Shown here in pieces: positions 1-5,180 of a DNA stretch of 5,688 bases. The DNA lies in assembly GCA_025354075.1 (NCBI GenBank), contig JANXNO010000111.1:1-5688 (forward strand), read 5' to 3'. Made by a program: the position numbers and the translations under genes. Positions within the stretch are counted from its first letter, which is position 1; each line of letters starts with the position of its first letter. The notes beneath the pieces were generated by a model, which worked only from the letters and a program-made list of their open reading frames with translations, did not search any database and had not been told where the DNA came from. Origin of the DNA: Burkholderiales bacterium. Lineage in GTDB: Bacteria; Pseudomonadota; Gammaproteobacteria; Burkholderiales; Casimicrobiaceae.

Positions 1-16
1 CGGCGAAGCGTAGCCC

Positions 17-80
17 TGTAGGAGCGGCACCGCCGCGACCCACGATTTAAGTAAACCCGTCGCGGCAAGCCGCTCCTACA
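17..80. repeat. REPIN-like doublet of inverted REP palindromes
   Basis: The arms TGTAGGAGCGGC (17-28) and GCCGCTCCTACA (69-80) are perfect reverse complements. Inside them GCCGCGAC (32-39) pairs perfectly with GTCGCGGC (59-66), leaving a small 3/2 internal loop and a 19-base central loop (40-58). Each half also folds on itself (GCGGC-ACC-GCCGC at 24-36; GCGGC-AA-GCCGC at 62-73), so the unit is two REP-type hairpins facing each other. From general knowledge, GTAGGAGCGGC-headed repeats of this kind are abundant between genes in Xanthomonadales and some other proteobacteria and are mobilised by RAYT transposases; no transposase is in the window. No T-run follows on the + strand, so an intrinsic terminator is unlikely. 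It ends 15 bases before the nusB start and would lie in the nusB leader if transcription enters from upstream. Confidence 0.85.
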
Positions 81-95
81 AAAACAAAAGACCGC

Positions 96-602
96 ATGGC
101 CGCACCAGAACTTCCCACCACCGCAGTTACCGAGCCTGCCAAAGCCAAGCCCAAATCCGCCCGCCGCTGGGCGCGTGAATTTGCGTTGCAAGGGCTCTAT
201 GAGTTTTATGTGGCTGGCCATGATCCGGTATCAATTCGACGGGGCGCTGAAAAGCAGGACGACTTCAAGCGCGCCGACAAAGAGTTTTTTCGCGAGATGT
301 GGCGTGGTCTGTCAGAAGACTGGGAGCCGCTGGTGGCGCTGGTGCAGCCGCACATTGATCGTCCGTTCGCGCAGGTCAGCCCGATTGAGCGTAGCGTGAT
401 TTTGATCGGTGCATGGGAGCTTAAAAATCGTCTCGACATTCCGTATCGCGTGGCGATCAACGAGTCGGTTGAACTGGCGAAAAGTTTTGGCGGTACCGAC
501 GGTCACAAATGGGTGAACGGCGTGCTCGATAAAGTGGCACCGCTGCTACGCGCTGACGAGATCGCGGCGGGTCCGCGTTCACGTCCGAAACCGACGAAGT
601 AG
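96..602 (+). CDS. nusB: Transcription antitermination factor NusB
   Basis: NusB is a small all-helical cytoplasmic protein that, with NusE (ribosomal protein S10), binds boxA RNA and supports antitermination of rRNA transcription. The 168-residue product has the family core: SARRWAREFALQGLYEF at 21-37 (the arginine-rich RNA-binding helix), PHIDRPFAQVSPIERSVI at 85-102, AWELKNRLDIPYRVAINE at 106-123, and ELAKSFGGTDGHKWVNGVLD at 126-145, the strongest signature. Residues 1-20 and 153-168 are low-complexity tails rich in A, P, K and R; such tails lengthen it beyond the roughly 140 residues of E. coli NusB. The ATG at 96 is the first start in frame after the REP palindrome; no good Shine-Dalgarno precedes it (only AAAAG at 86-90). 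nusB often follows ribH, which may lie just outside the window. It is separated from thiL by an AT-rich spacer. Identity is secure. Confidence 0.97.
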   Translation: MAAPELPTTAVTEPAKAKPKSARRWAREFALQGLYEFYVAGHDPVSIRRGAEKQDDFKRADKEFFREMWRGLSEDWEPLVALVQPHIDRPFAQVSPIERSVILIGAWELKNRLDIPYRVAINESVELAKSFGGTDGHKWVNGVLDKVAPLLRADEIAAGPRSRPKPTK

Positions 603-620
603 CACTCGTTTCGATACGTG

Positions 621-640
621 AAAAGTGAAACAGCTTTTTT
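621..640 (+). terminator. Weak candidate intrinsic terminator after nusB
   Basis: AAAAG (621-625) can pair with CTTTT (634-638) around a small loop, and the run of six T (635-640) continues past the stem. The stem is short and AT-rich, so it would be unstable; the T-run is the main support. It lies 19 bases after the nusB stop, a sensible place for a terminator. Chance occurrence in AT-rich DNA is a real alternative. Confidence 0.2.
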
Positions 641-643
641 GTC

Positions 644-677
644 AAATGGCGATTTCATTGGACATAAATCGCTATTT
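644..677. repeat. 12-bp inverted repeat in the nusB-thiL spacer
   Basis: AAATGGCGATTT (644-655) faces AAATCGCTATTT (666-677). The arms are reverse complements except at 648/673, where an RNA could form a G-U pair. The loop is the 10 bases CATTGGACAT (656-665). No T-run follows, so it is not a normal terminator. It could be an operator-like protein-binding palindrome, an RNA hairpin in the thiL leader, or a degenerate repeat copy; the sequence does not decide. Confidence 0.5.
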
Positions 678-711
678 AGCCGTTTATCGACTTATAGCAA
701 AATATGCCGTT

Positions 712-732
712 ACGCCCAATTGAAATGGGCGT
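712..732. repeat. 7-bp perfect inverted repeat upstream of thiL
   Basis: ACGCCCA (712-718) and TGGGCGT (726-732) pair perfectly around the 7-base loop ATTGAAA (719-725). The stem is GC-rich and stands out in the AT-rich spacer, 49 bases before the chosen thiL start. TTCAGAG follows, so no T-run supports termination. It may be a leader hairpin or a binding site; function unknown. Confidence 0.4.
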
Positions 733-781
733 TTCAGAGAAAAGTTGATCTGCAATTTTTCGCTCAAATGCGAGCGTGCAC

Positions 782-1822
782 GTGACCGAATTCGAGCTCA
801 TCGCCAGATATTTCACGCGTCCCAATCGGTCCGCACTGCTTGGCAATGGCGATGATTGCGCCATCGTCGCTCCCAGTGCAGGCAACGCGTTCGCAGTCAC
901 CACCGACACCTTGATTGAAGGCCGTCACTTCCTGCCAACGCTTGATCCGTTCAAGCTCGGCCGCCGCGTGGTCAACGTGAACTTCAGCGACCTCGCCGCA
1001 ATGGGCGCGCTTCCGCGCTACGCCTTGCTCTCGCTGACGTTGCCACAGATTGACGAAGACCGGATTTCGCGATTTAGCGACGGCCTGTGGTCAGCGCTTG
1101 ACGCGTACGGCGTCGAGTTGATCGGCGGCAACACGACCAAGGGACCGCTTGCTATTGCGATGACCGTGTTCGGCGAATTGCCGCCCAACGCAGCGCTCAC
1201 GCGTTCAGGCGCGCGTGCGGGTGACGAGCTGTGGGTCAGCGGTACGCTGGGCGACGCTGGGTGGGCGTTGACCAGTCTCATTCGGGATCGCAGCAGTGAT
1301 GGCGGTTTTGCCATCGAGGCAACCGCGGCACAGATTGAAAAGTACGAATCTCCCAACGCGCGAGTGGCGCTCGGCCTAGCGTTGCGCGGCATCGCGACAA
1401 GCTGCATCGACATCTCAGACGGCTTGCTGAGCGAAGCGAAGCACCTCGCAACGGCGTCCGCCGTGAGCATCGAGATCGACATCGAGGCGATTCCCAGCGG
1501 TATTGAGGCGATTGATCGTAGCGACAAGTGGTCGGCGGCGCAGCGACTCAATGCAGCGACTAATGTGGCCGAGCGTGATGCATTGATCGTTGCACAGCTT
1601 GCCCAGCACTGCCTGCTGTCCACCGGTGACGCCTATGAGCTGCTGTTCACCGCGCCACACGATCAGCACGACGCCATTGCAGAGATACTCAAACGCGAAA
1701 ACCTGCCCGGCGCATGCATCGGACGGGTGACCACCCTCGACGCTGCAAACCCCGTCCGCGTGCTTGACGCGCAATCTCGCGCGATGGACATCGAAGTCAA
1801 AGGCTGGGATCATTTCGCATGA
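782..1822 (+). CDS. thiL: Thiamine-monophosphate kinase ThiL
   Basis: ThiL phosphorylates thiamine monophosphate with ATP to thiamine diphosphate, the last step of the cofactor pathway, in the cytoplasm. Counting from the GTG at 782 (346 residues), family motifs run in order: FELIARYF (4-11), GNGDDCAI (21-28, metal-binding aspartates), TDTLIEGRHF (41-50), NFSDLAAMGALP (67-78), ELIGGNTTKGPL (112-123), TRSGARAGD (140-148), SGTLGDAG (153-160), DISDGLLSE (210-218), TGDAYELLFTAP (281-292) and KGWDHF (340-345). Three points are unusual: GGN instead of the common GGD at 115-117, TGDAYEL instead of the common GGEDYEL/GGDDYEL, and about 20 extra residues in the 243-276 region compared with E. coli ThiL as I recall it. 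A GTG at 776 would add two residues; I prefer 782 because the start MTEFELIARYF fits the family and GCGAG (770-774) is then better spaced. The stop overlaps the pgpA start (ATGA, 1819-1822). Family assignment is secure; full activity is less certain. Confidence 0.94.
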   Translation: MTEFELIARYFTRPNRSALLGNGDDCAIVAPSAGNAFAVTTDTLIEGRHFLPTLDPFKLGRRVVNVNFSDLAAMGALPRYALLSLTLPQIDEDRISRFSDGLWSALDAYGVELIGGNTTKGPLAIAMTVFGELPPNAALTRSGARAGDELWVSGTLGDAGWALTSLIRDRSSDGGFAIEATAAQIEKYESPNARVALGLALRGIATSCIDISDGLLSEAKHLATASAVSIEIDIEAIPSGIEAIDRSDKWSAAQRLNAATNVAERDALIVAQLAQHCLLSTGDAYELLFTAPHDQHDAIAEILKRENLPGACIGRVTTLDAANPVRVLDAQSRAMDIEVKGWDHFA

Positions 1823-2328
1823 GTGATGTTTCCCTATCTTCAACCGCCCCGATAAAGCCCACGTTGCGCTTCATGCTGTCACATCCGGCGCATGTGATTT
1901 CGCTGGGCTTTGGCAGCGGGCTCGCGCCGTTTGCGCCGGGCACGTTCGGCACCCTGCTGGGCTGGTTTGCGACGCGGTGGTTGCAGCCGATGGTGGGGGA
2001 TGAAGTGTTCTTCATCGGCCTGGCATTCGCGCTGATCATCGGCACCTGGGCCGCAGGTGTCACGGGCCGCGCGCTGGGCGCGAGCGATCACGGATCGATT
2101 GTGTGGGACGAGGTCATCGCGATGGCGCTGATCACGGCGCTGTTGCCCGGGGCGATGTGGAAACAGGCGTGGGCGTTCCTGCTGTTTAGGCTGCTCGACA
2201 TTCGCAAACCGGGCCCGATCGGCTGGGCAGATCGCAATGTCAAAGGCGCATTCGGCGTGATGCTGGACGACCTGATTGCTGCAGCGATGACGTTATTTAT
2301 CGTTGCACTTTGCGTTCGTTTGCTATGA
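1819..2328 (+). CDS. pgpA: Phosphatidylglycerophosphatase A (PgpA)
   Basis: PgpA removes the phosphate from phosphatidylglycerophosphate to give phosphatidylglycerol, at the inner membrane. The 169-residue product has the diagnostic motifs GFGSGLAPFAPGTFGTLLGW (30-49), DHGSIVWDE (90-98, acidic and histidine residues typical of the active site), DIRKPGPIGWADRN (127-140) and GVMLDDLIAA (146-155). Hydrophobic stretches at about 63-80, 99-113 and 152-168 look like membrane segments. Length matches the family. The ATG at 1819 overlaps the thiL stop as ATGA, with GGGA (1806-1809) upstream as a possible ribosome site, and its own stop overlaps the pncC start in the same way, which suggests coupled translation of three genes. 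The partner phosphatidylglycerophosphate synthase is not in the window. Identity is secure. Confidence 0.96.
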   Translation: MSDVSLSSTAPIKPTLRFMLSHPAHVISLGFGSGLAPFAPGTFGTLLGWFATRWLQPMVGDEVFFIGLAFALIIGTWAAGVTGRALGASDHGSIVWDEVIAMALITALLPGAMWKQAWAFLLFRLLDIRKPGPIGWADRNVKGAFGVMLDDLIAAAMTLFIVALCVRLL

Positions 2329-2816
2329 GCGCTCTGTTCGACGAATGGCTCAAATTCGCAACGCACATCGGCACCGTGTGCATTGCAGAAAAACGCGTCA
2401 TCGTTGGCGCGGAGAGCTGCACGGGCGGCCTGATCGCAGCCGTGCTCACCAGCGTGAGCGGCTCCTCAGCCTGGGTGGATCGCGGGTTCGTCACGTACAG
2501 TAATGAGGCAAAGATCGAGATGCTGGGCGTGTCCCAGACGACACTCGATGCGTTCGGCGCAGTCAGCGAAGAGACGGCGCGCGAAATGGCAATCGGCGCA
2601 CTGAGGGCCAGTCGCGCCACGTTGACGTATTCGGTTACCGGCGTTGCGGGACCGACAGGCGGAAGCTCCGCGAAACCAGTCGGTATGGTTTGCTTCGGCT
2701 TTGCAACAGCCAACAGCGTGACCTCATTCACGCATTATTTCAGCGGTGAGCGCAGCGCCGTGCGCGAGCAGAGCGTGAACTTCGTGCTCGGCAAATTGGC
2801 TCGCGCGAGCACATAG
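2325..2816 (+). CDS. pncC: Nicotinamide-nucleotide amidohydrolase PncC (CinA C-terminal domain)
   Basis: This is a stand-alone CinA C-terminal domain protein, the family of E. coli PncC (YgaD), which deamidates nicotinamide mononucleotide to nicotinate mononucleotide and so returns ligase-derived NMN to NAD synthesis. From the ATG at 2325 (163 residues) the motifs are VGAESCTGGLIA (27-38, with the catalytic-type serine region), GSSAWVDRGFVTYSNEAK (46-63), GAVSEE (78-83), VTGVAGPTGGSSAKPVG (104-120) and HYFSGERSAVREQ further on. The N-terminal molybdopterin-binding-like half of full CinA is absent, as is normal for PncC. A TTG at 2310 could extend it by five residues, but the ATGA overlap with the pgpA stop (2325-2328) makes the ATG the better start. 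No Shine-Dalgarno is visible, so it probably depends on coupling to pgpA. The TAG stop lies inside the left arm of the downstream palindrome. The name cinA is often applied loosely to such genes. Confidence 0.93.
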   Translation: MSALFDEWLKFATHIGTVCIAEKRVIVGAESCTGGLIAAVLTSVSGSSAWVDRGFVTYSNEAKIEMLGVSQTTLDAFGAVSEETAREMAIGALRASRATLTYSVTGVAGPTGGSSAKPVGMVCFGFATANSVTSFTHYFSGERSAVREQSVNFVLGKLARAST

Positions 2817-2877
2817 GGTGCGCTTTGCGCGCCAAGGCTTCGTCAAGCGGGACAATGGTGCGCAGAGCGCACCCTAT
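2813..2877. repeat. Long imperfect palindrome between pncC and nrdR (REP-like)
   Basis: ATAGGGTGCGCTTTGCGC (2813-2830) faces GCGCAGAGCGCACCCTAT (2860-2877). The arms match as reverse complements at 17 of 18 positions, and the exception would be a U-G pair in RNA. Pairing continues inward through GCCA (2831-2834) with TGGT (2856-2859), giving a 22-bp stem with two wobbles and a 21-base loop. The loop holds a small nested hairpin, GCTT-CGTC-AAGC (2837-2848). ATAAACT follows, not a T-run, so simple intrinsic termination is not supported. GGTGCGC/GCGCACC palindromes of this kind are common dispersed repeats in betaproteobacteria and relatives (general knowledge). The pncC TAG stop (2814-2816) is part of the left arm. 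Confidence 0.8.
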
Positions 2878-2916
2878 AAACTCTGCTTCCTACCATTCGC
2901 CACCTAATTTTCCGCC

Positions 2917-3414
2917 ATGAAGTGCCCGTTCTGCGGCTCCCTTGAAACGCAAGTGATCGACTCGCGCGTCTCCGAGACGGGCGATGCGATTCGTCGTCGC
3001 CGCAAATGCATGAGTTGCGACAAGCGCTTCACGACATTCGAGACGGTCGAAATGCGCATGCCGCAGGTGATCAAGGGCAACAGCACGCGGATCGATTTCA
3101 ACGTCGAAAAAATTCGCACTGGCTTCAATCGAGCGCTGCACAAACGCTTTGTGCCAACGGAGTTTGTTGATCAGGCGATTGCCCGAATCGTGGCCAATAT
3201 TCACAGCCTCGGGGAGCGCGAAATCCCGTCGCGCAGCATCGGTGAAATGGTGATGGCCGAGCTCTACAAGCTCGATAAGGTGGCCTATATCCGCTTCGCC
3301 TCGGTCTACAAATCATTTCAGGACGTGGAGGATTTTCGCTCTGCATTGCATGAGGTTGATCGTCCCAGCGCGCCGAAAAAACCTGCTGCGAAGAAGCCAA
3401 AAAGTGCGCCTTAG
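2917..3414 (+). CDS. nrdR: Transcriptional repressor NrdR
   Basis: NrdR represses ribonucleotide reductase operons according to the ATP/dATP state. The 165-residue product begins with a zinc ribbon: MKCPFC supplies C3 and C6 and [16 protein letters not shown] supplies C31 and C34, with the arginine run 26-29 suited to DNA contact. An ATP-cone domain follows (about 49-139), with [20 protein letters not shown] (50-69), [10 protein letters not shown] (76-85), [15 protein letters not shown] (99-113) and [19 protein letters not shown] (119-137), all typical. The tail after about 149 is low-complexity and rich in K, A and P, making it slightly longer than E. coli NrdR. The ATG at 2917 gives the canonical MKCPFC start; no clear Shine-Dalgarno is present. 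nrdR next to ribD is a widespread arrangement. I did not recognise a NrdR-box pair in the window, so its targets are presumably elsewhere. Confidence 0.97.
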   Translation: MKCPFCGSLETQVIDSRVSETGDAIRRRRKCMSCDKRFTTFETVEMRMPQVIKGNSTRIDFNVEKIRTGFNRALHKRFVPTEFVDQAIARIVANIHSLGEREIPSRSIGEMVMAELYKLDKVAYIRFASVYKSFQDVEDFRSALHEVDRPSAPKKPAAKKPKSAP

Positions 3415-3425
3415 CACCCAATCAA

Positions 3426-4520
3426 GTGTTTAGTTCCGCCGACGAAACCCACATGCGTCGCGCGCTCGAGCTCGCGGCGATGGCGATGAATCACGCCACG
3501 CCGAACCCGCGTGTCGGCTGCGTGCTGGTGCGCGAAGGCGCGGTGATCGCCGAAGGCTTCACGCAGCGTCCAGGCGAGCCGCATGCCGAAGCGCATGCGA
3601 TCAAAAATGCGCGGTCAAAGGGTGTGAATCTTGAAGGCTCTACGGCCTACGTGACGCTTGAACCATGCAACCACTTTGGTAAAACACCGCCTTGCACTGA
3701 GGCGTTGATCGGCGCAGGCATCTCCCGCGTTTTTGCGGCGATGGAAGACCCGAATCCAATGGTCAGCGGCACCGGCCTCGCACGCCTGCGCGACGCCGGC
3801 GTGGACGTTCGCGTGGGTTTGCTTTCGCACGACGCCATTGAGCTGAATATCGGCTTCGTCAAACGCATGACCACCGGTTTGCCGTGGGTACGCGCCAAAG
3901 CCGCAGCGAGTATGGATGGCCGCACCGGACTCTCGAACGGTGAGTCAAAATGGATCACTGGCGGCGAGGCGCGCCTCGATGGTCATCGTTGGCGCGCGCG
4001 GGCTTGCGCGATCCTGACTGGCAGCGGCACCGTAAAGCATGACGATCCGCAGATGACGGTGCGCGGCGTGGATACCGTGCTTACCCTGCGACAACCGATG
4101 CGCATCGTGTTCGATCATCTCGGCGAGTTGAGTGCGACGGCAAAAGTGCTGCAGAGTGGTGCGCTGGTTTACTGTGCGGATCGTGCGCCTGCCGATTTGG
4201 CGAGCAATGTCGAAGTCGTGAAACTGCCCGACGCAACGCGGCCTGGCAAGATTGATTTGGCAGCCGCGTTACAGGACATTGGTGCACGCGGTGTGAACGA
4301 ATTGCATGTTGAAGCAGGCGCTCGCCTTAGCGGGCCGATGGTCGCGGCGGGGCTGGTCGATGAGCTGCTGATCTACCTCGCGCCAAAATTGCTCGGACGC
4401 GACGCACGCGAAATGTTCTCGTTCAACGAGCCCGGAAAACTGGCGGACGCGATGCAGTTTGATCTGCACGACGTGACCCGCATCGGCGACGATATTCGCG
4501 TGATGATGCGGGCGAAATAA
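3426..4520 (+). CDS. ribD: Bifunctional riboflavin biosynthesis protein RibD (deaminase/reductase)
   Basis: RibD carries out two successive steps of riboflavin synthesis: deamination of the pyrimidine from the GTP cyclohydrolase II product, then NADPH-dependent reduction of its ribose. The 364-residue length fits the family. The N-terminal zinc deaminase domain shows TPNPRVGCVLV (25-35), PHAEAHA (52-58, with zinc ligand H53 and catalytic E55) and LEPCNHFGKTPPCTEALI (78-95, with zinc ligands C81 and C90). The reductase domain starts near 154 with WVRAKAAASMDGRTGLSNGE (154-173), then KWITGGEAR (175-183), GSGTVKHDDPQMTVR (199-213), LHVEAGARLSGPMV (293-306; the common EGG is EAG here) and LAPKLLG (318-324). 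The GTG at 3426 is chosen because the MFS..D...M..AL.LA opening fits RibD; the next in-frame ATG (3453) would cut into that opening. It lies 11 bases after nrdR without a clear ribosome site, so coupling to nrdR is likely. Confidence 0.96.
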   Translation: MFSSADETHMRRALELAAMAMNHATPNPRVGCVLVREGAVIAEGFTQRPGEPHAEAHAIKNARSKGVNLEGSTAYVTLEPCNHFGKTPPCTEALIGAGISRVFAAMEDPNPMVSGTGLARLRDAGVDVRVGLLSHDAIELNIGFVKRMTTGLPWVRAKAAASMDGRTGLSNGESKWITGGEARLDGHRWRARACAILTGSGTVKHDDPQMTVRGVDTVLTLRQPMRIVFDHLGELSATAKVLQSGALVYCADRAPADLASNVEVVKLPDATRPGKIDLAAALQDIGARGVNELHVEAGARLSGPMVAAGLVDELLIYLAPKLLGRDAREMFSFNEPGKLADAMQFDLHDVTRIGDDIRVMMRAK

Positions 4521-4532
4521 GCCTACAGAAGC

Positions 4533-4537
4533 AGGAG
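4533..4537 (+). promoter_or_regulatory. Shine-Dalgarno site of ribE
   Basis: AGGAG lies four bases before the ribE ATG, within GCAGGAGAAAT. It is the only near-consensus ribosome-binding site in front of a gene in this window; the other starts rely on weak sites or on overlap with the preceding stop codon. Spacing is on the short side but workable. Confidence 0.75.
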
Positions 4538-4541
4538 AAAT

Positions 4542-5141
4542 ATGTTCACAGGCATCATTACTGGCCTTGGCCGAATTACTGCACATGAGCTGATCGGCGA
4601 CGGCCAGCGTATCACCGTCGCGTGCGGGCACTGGCCGCTGGACGACATCGTTATTGGCGATTCGATTGCACACTCTGGCTGTTGCCTGACCATCGTCGAA
4701 AAAGGCGCGGATGTGTTGCGATCCGATGTGTCCGCGCATACGCTAAGCATCGTCGCAGGACTGGGCGTCGGCGCGCTGGTCAACCTCGAAAAATCGCTCA
4801 CGCTCGCCGACAAACTCGGCGGCCATCTCGTGACCGGTCACGTTGATGCAACGGGCTTGATCACGCAGTGGAAGAACCTCGCCGAGAGCTGGTTAATGGA
4901 AGTCGAAGTGCCCGCGCATCTCGGCAAATTCATCGCACAAAAAGGCTCGATCACCGTCAATGGTGTAAGTCTTACAGTGAACGAAGTTGACGACGTCGCA
5001 ACCGGAACGCGCTTTCAGGTGAACGTGATTCCACACACGTTTCAGGTCACCAATTTCGCCGAACTGGCGCGAGGCCATCGCGTTAATATCGAAATCGACG
5101 CCATCGCGCGCTACGTTGAACGCATGACGCAACGCGCCTAA
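4542..5141 (+). CDS. ribE: Riboflavin synthase, alpha subunit
   Basis: Riboflavin synthase converts two molecules of 6,7-dimethyl-8-ribityllumazine into riboflavin and the pyrimidine intermediate; it is a cytoplasmic trimer with two lumazine-binding domains per chain. The 199-residue product opens with the hallmark MFTGIITGLGRI. Domain 1 (about 1-97) contains GDSIAHSGCCLTIV (39-52), VSAHTLSI (63-70) and VNLEKSLTLADKLGGHLVTG (80-99). Domain 2 (about 98-199) contains GHVDATG (99-105), KGSITVNGVSLTVNEV (134-149), VIPHTFQVTNF (162-172) and VNIEIDAIARYVERM (181-195). Length matches the family. It follows ribD by 21 bases with a good ribosome site. ribBA and ribH, often next in this cluster, do not follow. 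Some databases call this gene ribC, as in E. coli; the enzyme is the same. Identity is secure. Confidence 0.97.
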   Translation: MFTGIITGLGRITAHELIGDGQRITVACGHWPLDDIVIGDSIAHSGCCLTIVEKGADVLRSDVSAHTLSIVAGLGVGALVNLEKSLTLADKLGGHLVTGHVDATGLITQWKNLAESWLMEVEVPAHLGKFIAQKGSITVNGVSLTVNEVDDVATGTRFQVNVIPHTFQVTNFAELARGHRVNIEIDAIARYVERMTQRA

Positions 5142-5180
5142 AATTCTTGTAAACCACAACCAACAAAGCCGAGCATTTTT

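Larger units (their letters stand above)
603..781. other. AT-rich spacer between nusB and thiL, probable control region
   Basis: This gene-free stretch is about 40% GC by hand count (601-780), against about 65% for one 60-base line counted inside thiL. It contains a T-tract (635-640), a 12-bp inverted repeat (644-677) and a 7-bp inverted repeat (712-732), listed separately. It is the only sizeable gap before the coupled thiL-pgpA-pncC genes, so a promoter for them is expected here. Weak -10-like strings such as TATAGC (693-698) exist, but I could not pair one with a convincing -35 at proper spacing. No TPP riboswitch signature (no CTGAGA-type core) is visible despite the thiamine gene downstream. 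No convincing small ORF was seen. Confidence 0.5.

Noticed and set aside
2..13. Possible last codons (Gly-Glu-Ala-stop) of an upstream gene such as ribH.
   Set aside because: Three codons cannot identify a gene or even a reading frame.
768..785. A five-codon mini-ORF (ATG at 768) whose TGA overlaps the thiL GTG at 782, resembling a coupling leader.
   Set aside because: It has no ribosome-binding site, and an open stretch this short is expected by chance; nothing in the peptide (MRACT) suggests attenuation.
1018..1623. A 201-codon open frame on the minus strand inside thiL.
   Set aside because: It lies wholly within a well-supported gene, has low-complexity S/A-rich composition and shows no recognisable domain.
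2852..2880. Possible nrdR promoter with TATAAA (2875-2880) as the -10 box.
   Set aside because: No acceptable -35 box lies at 16-18 bases; the nearest (GGGACA, 2849-2854) is a poor match at 20 bases, and the -10 overlaps the palindrome arm.
3415..4541. FMN riboswitch in front of ribD or ribE.
   Set aside because: The gaps are only 11 and 21 bases, too short for the element, and none of its conserved sequence blocks is present.
5106..5137. Bulged hairpin at the end of ribE as a terminator.
   Set aside because: It lies within coding sequence, pairs only 5 plus 3 bases with a bulge, and no T-run follows.
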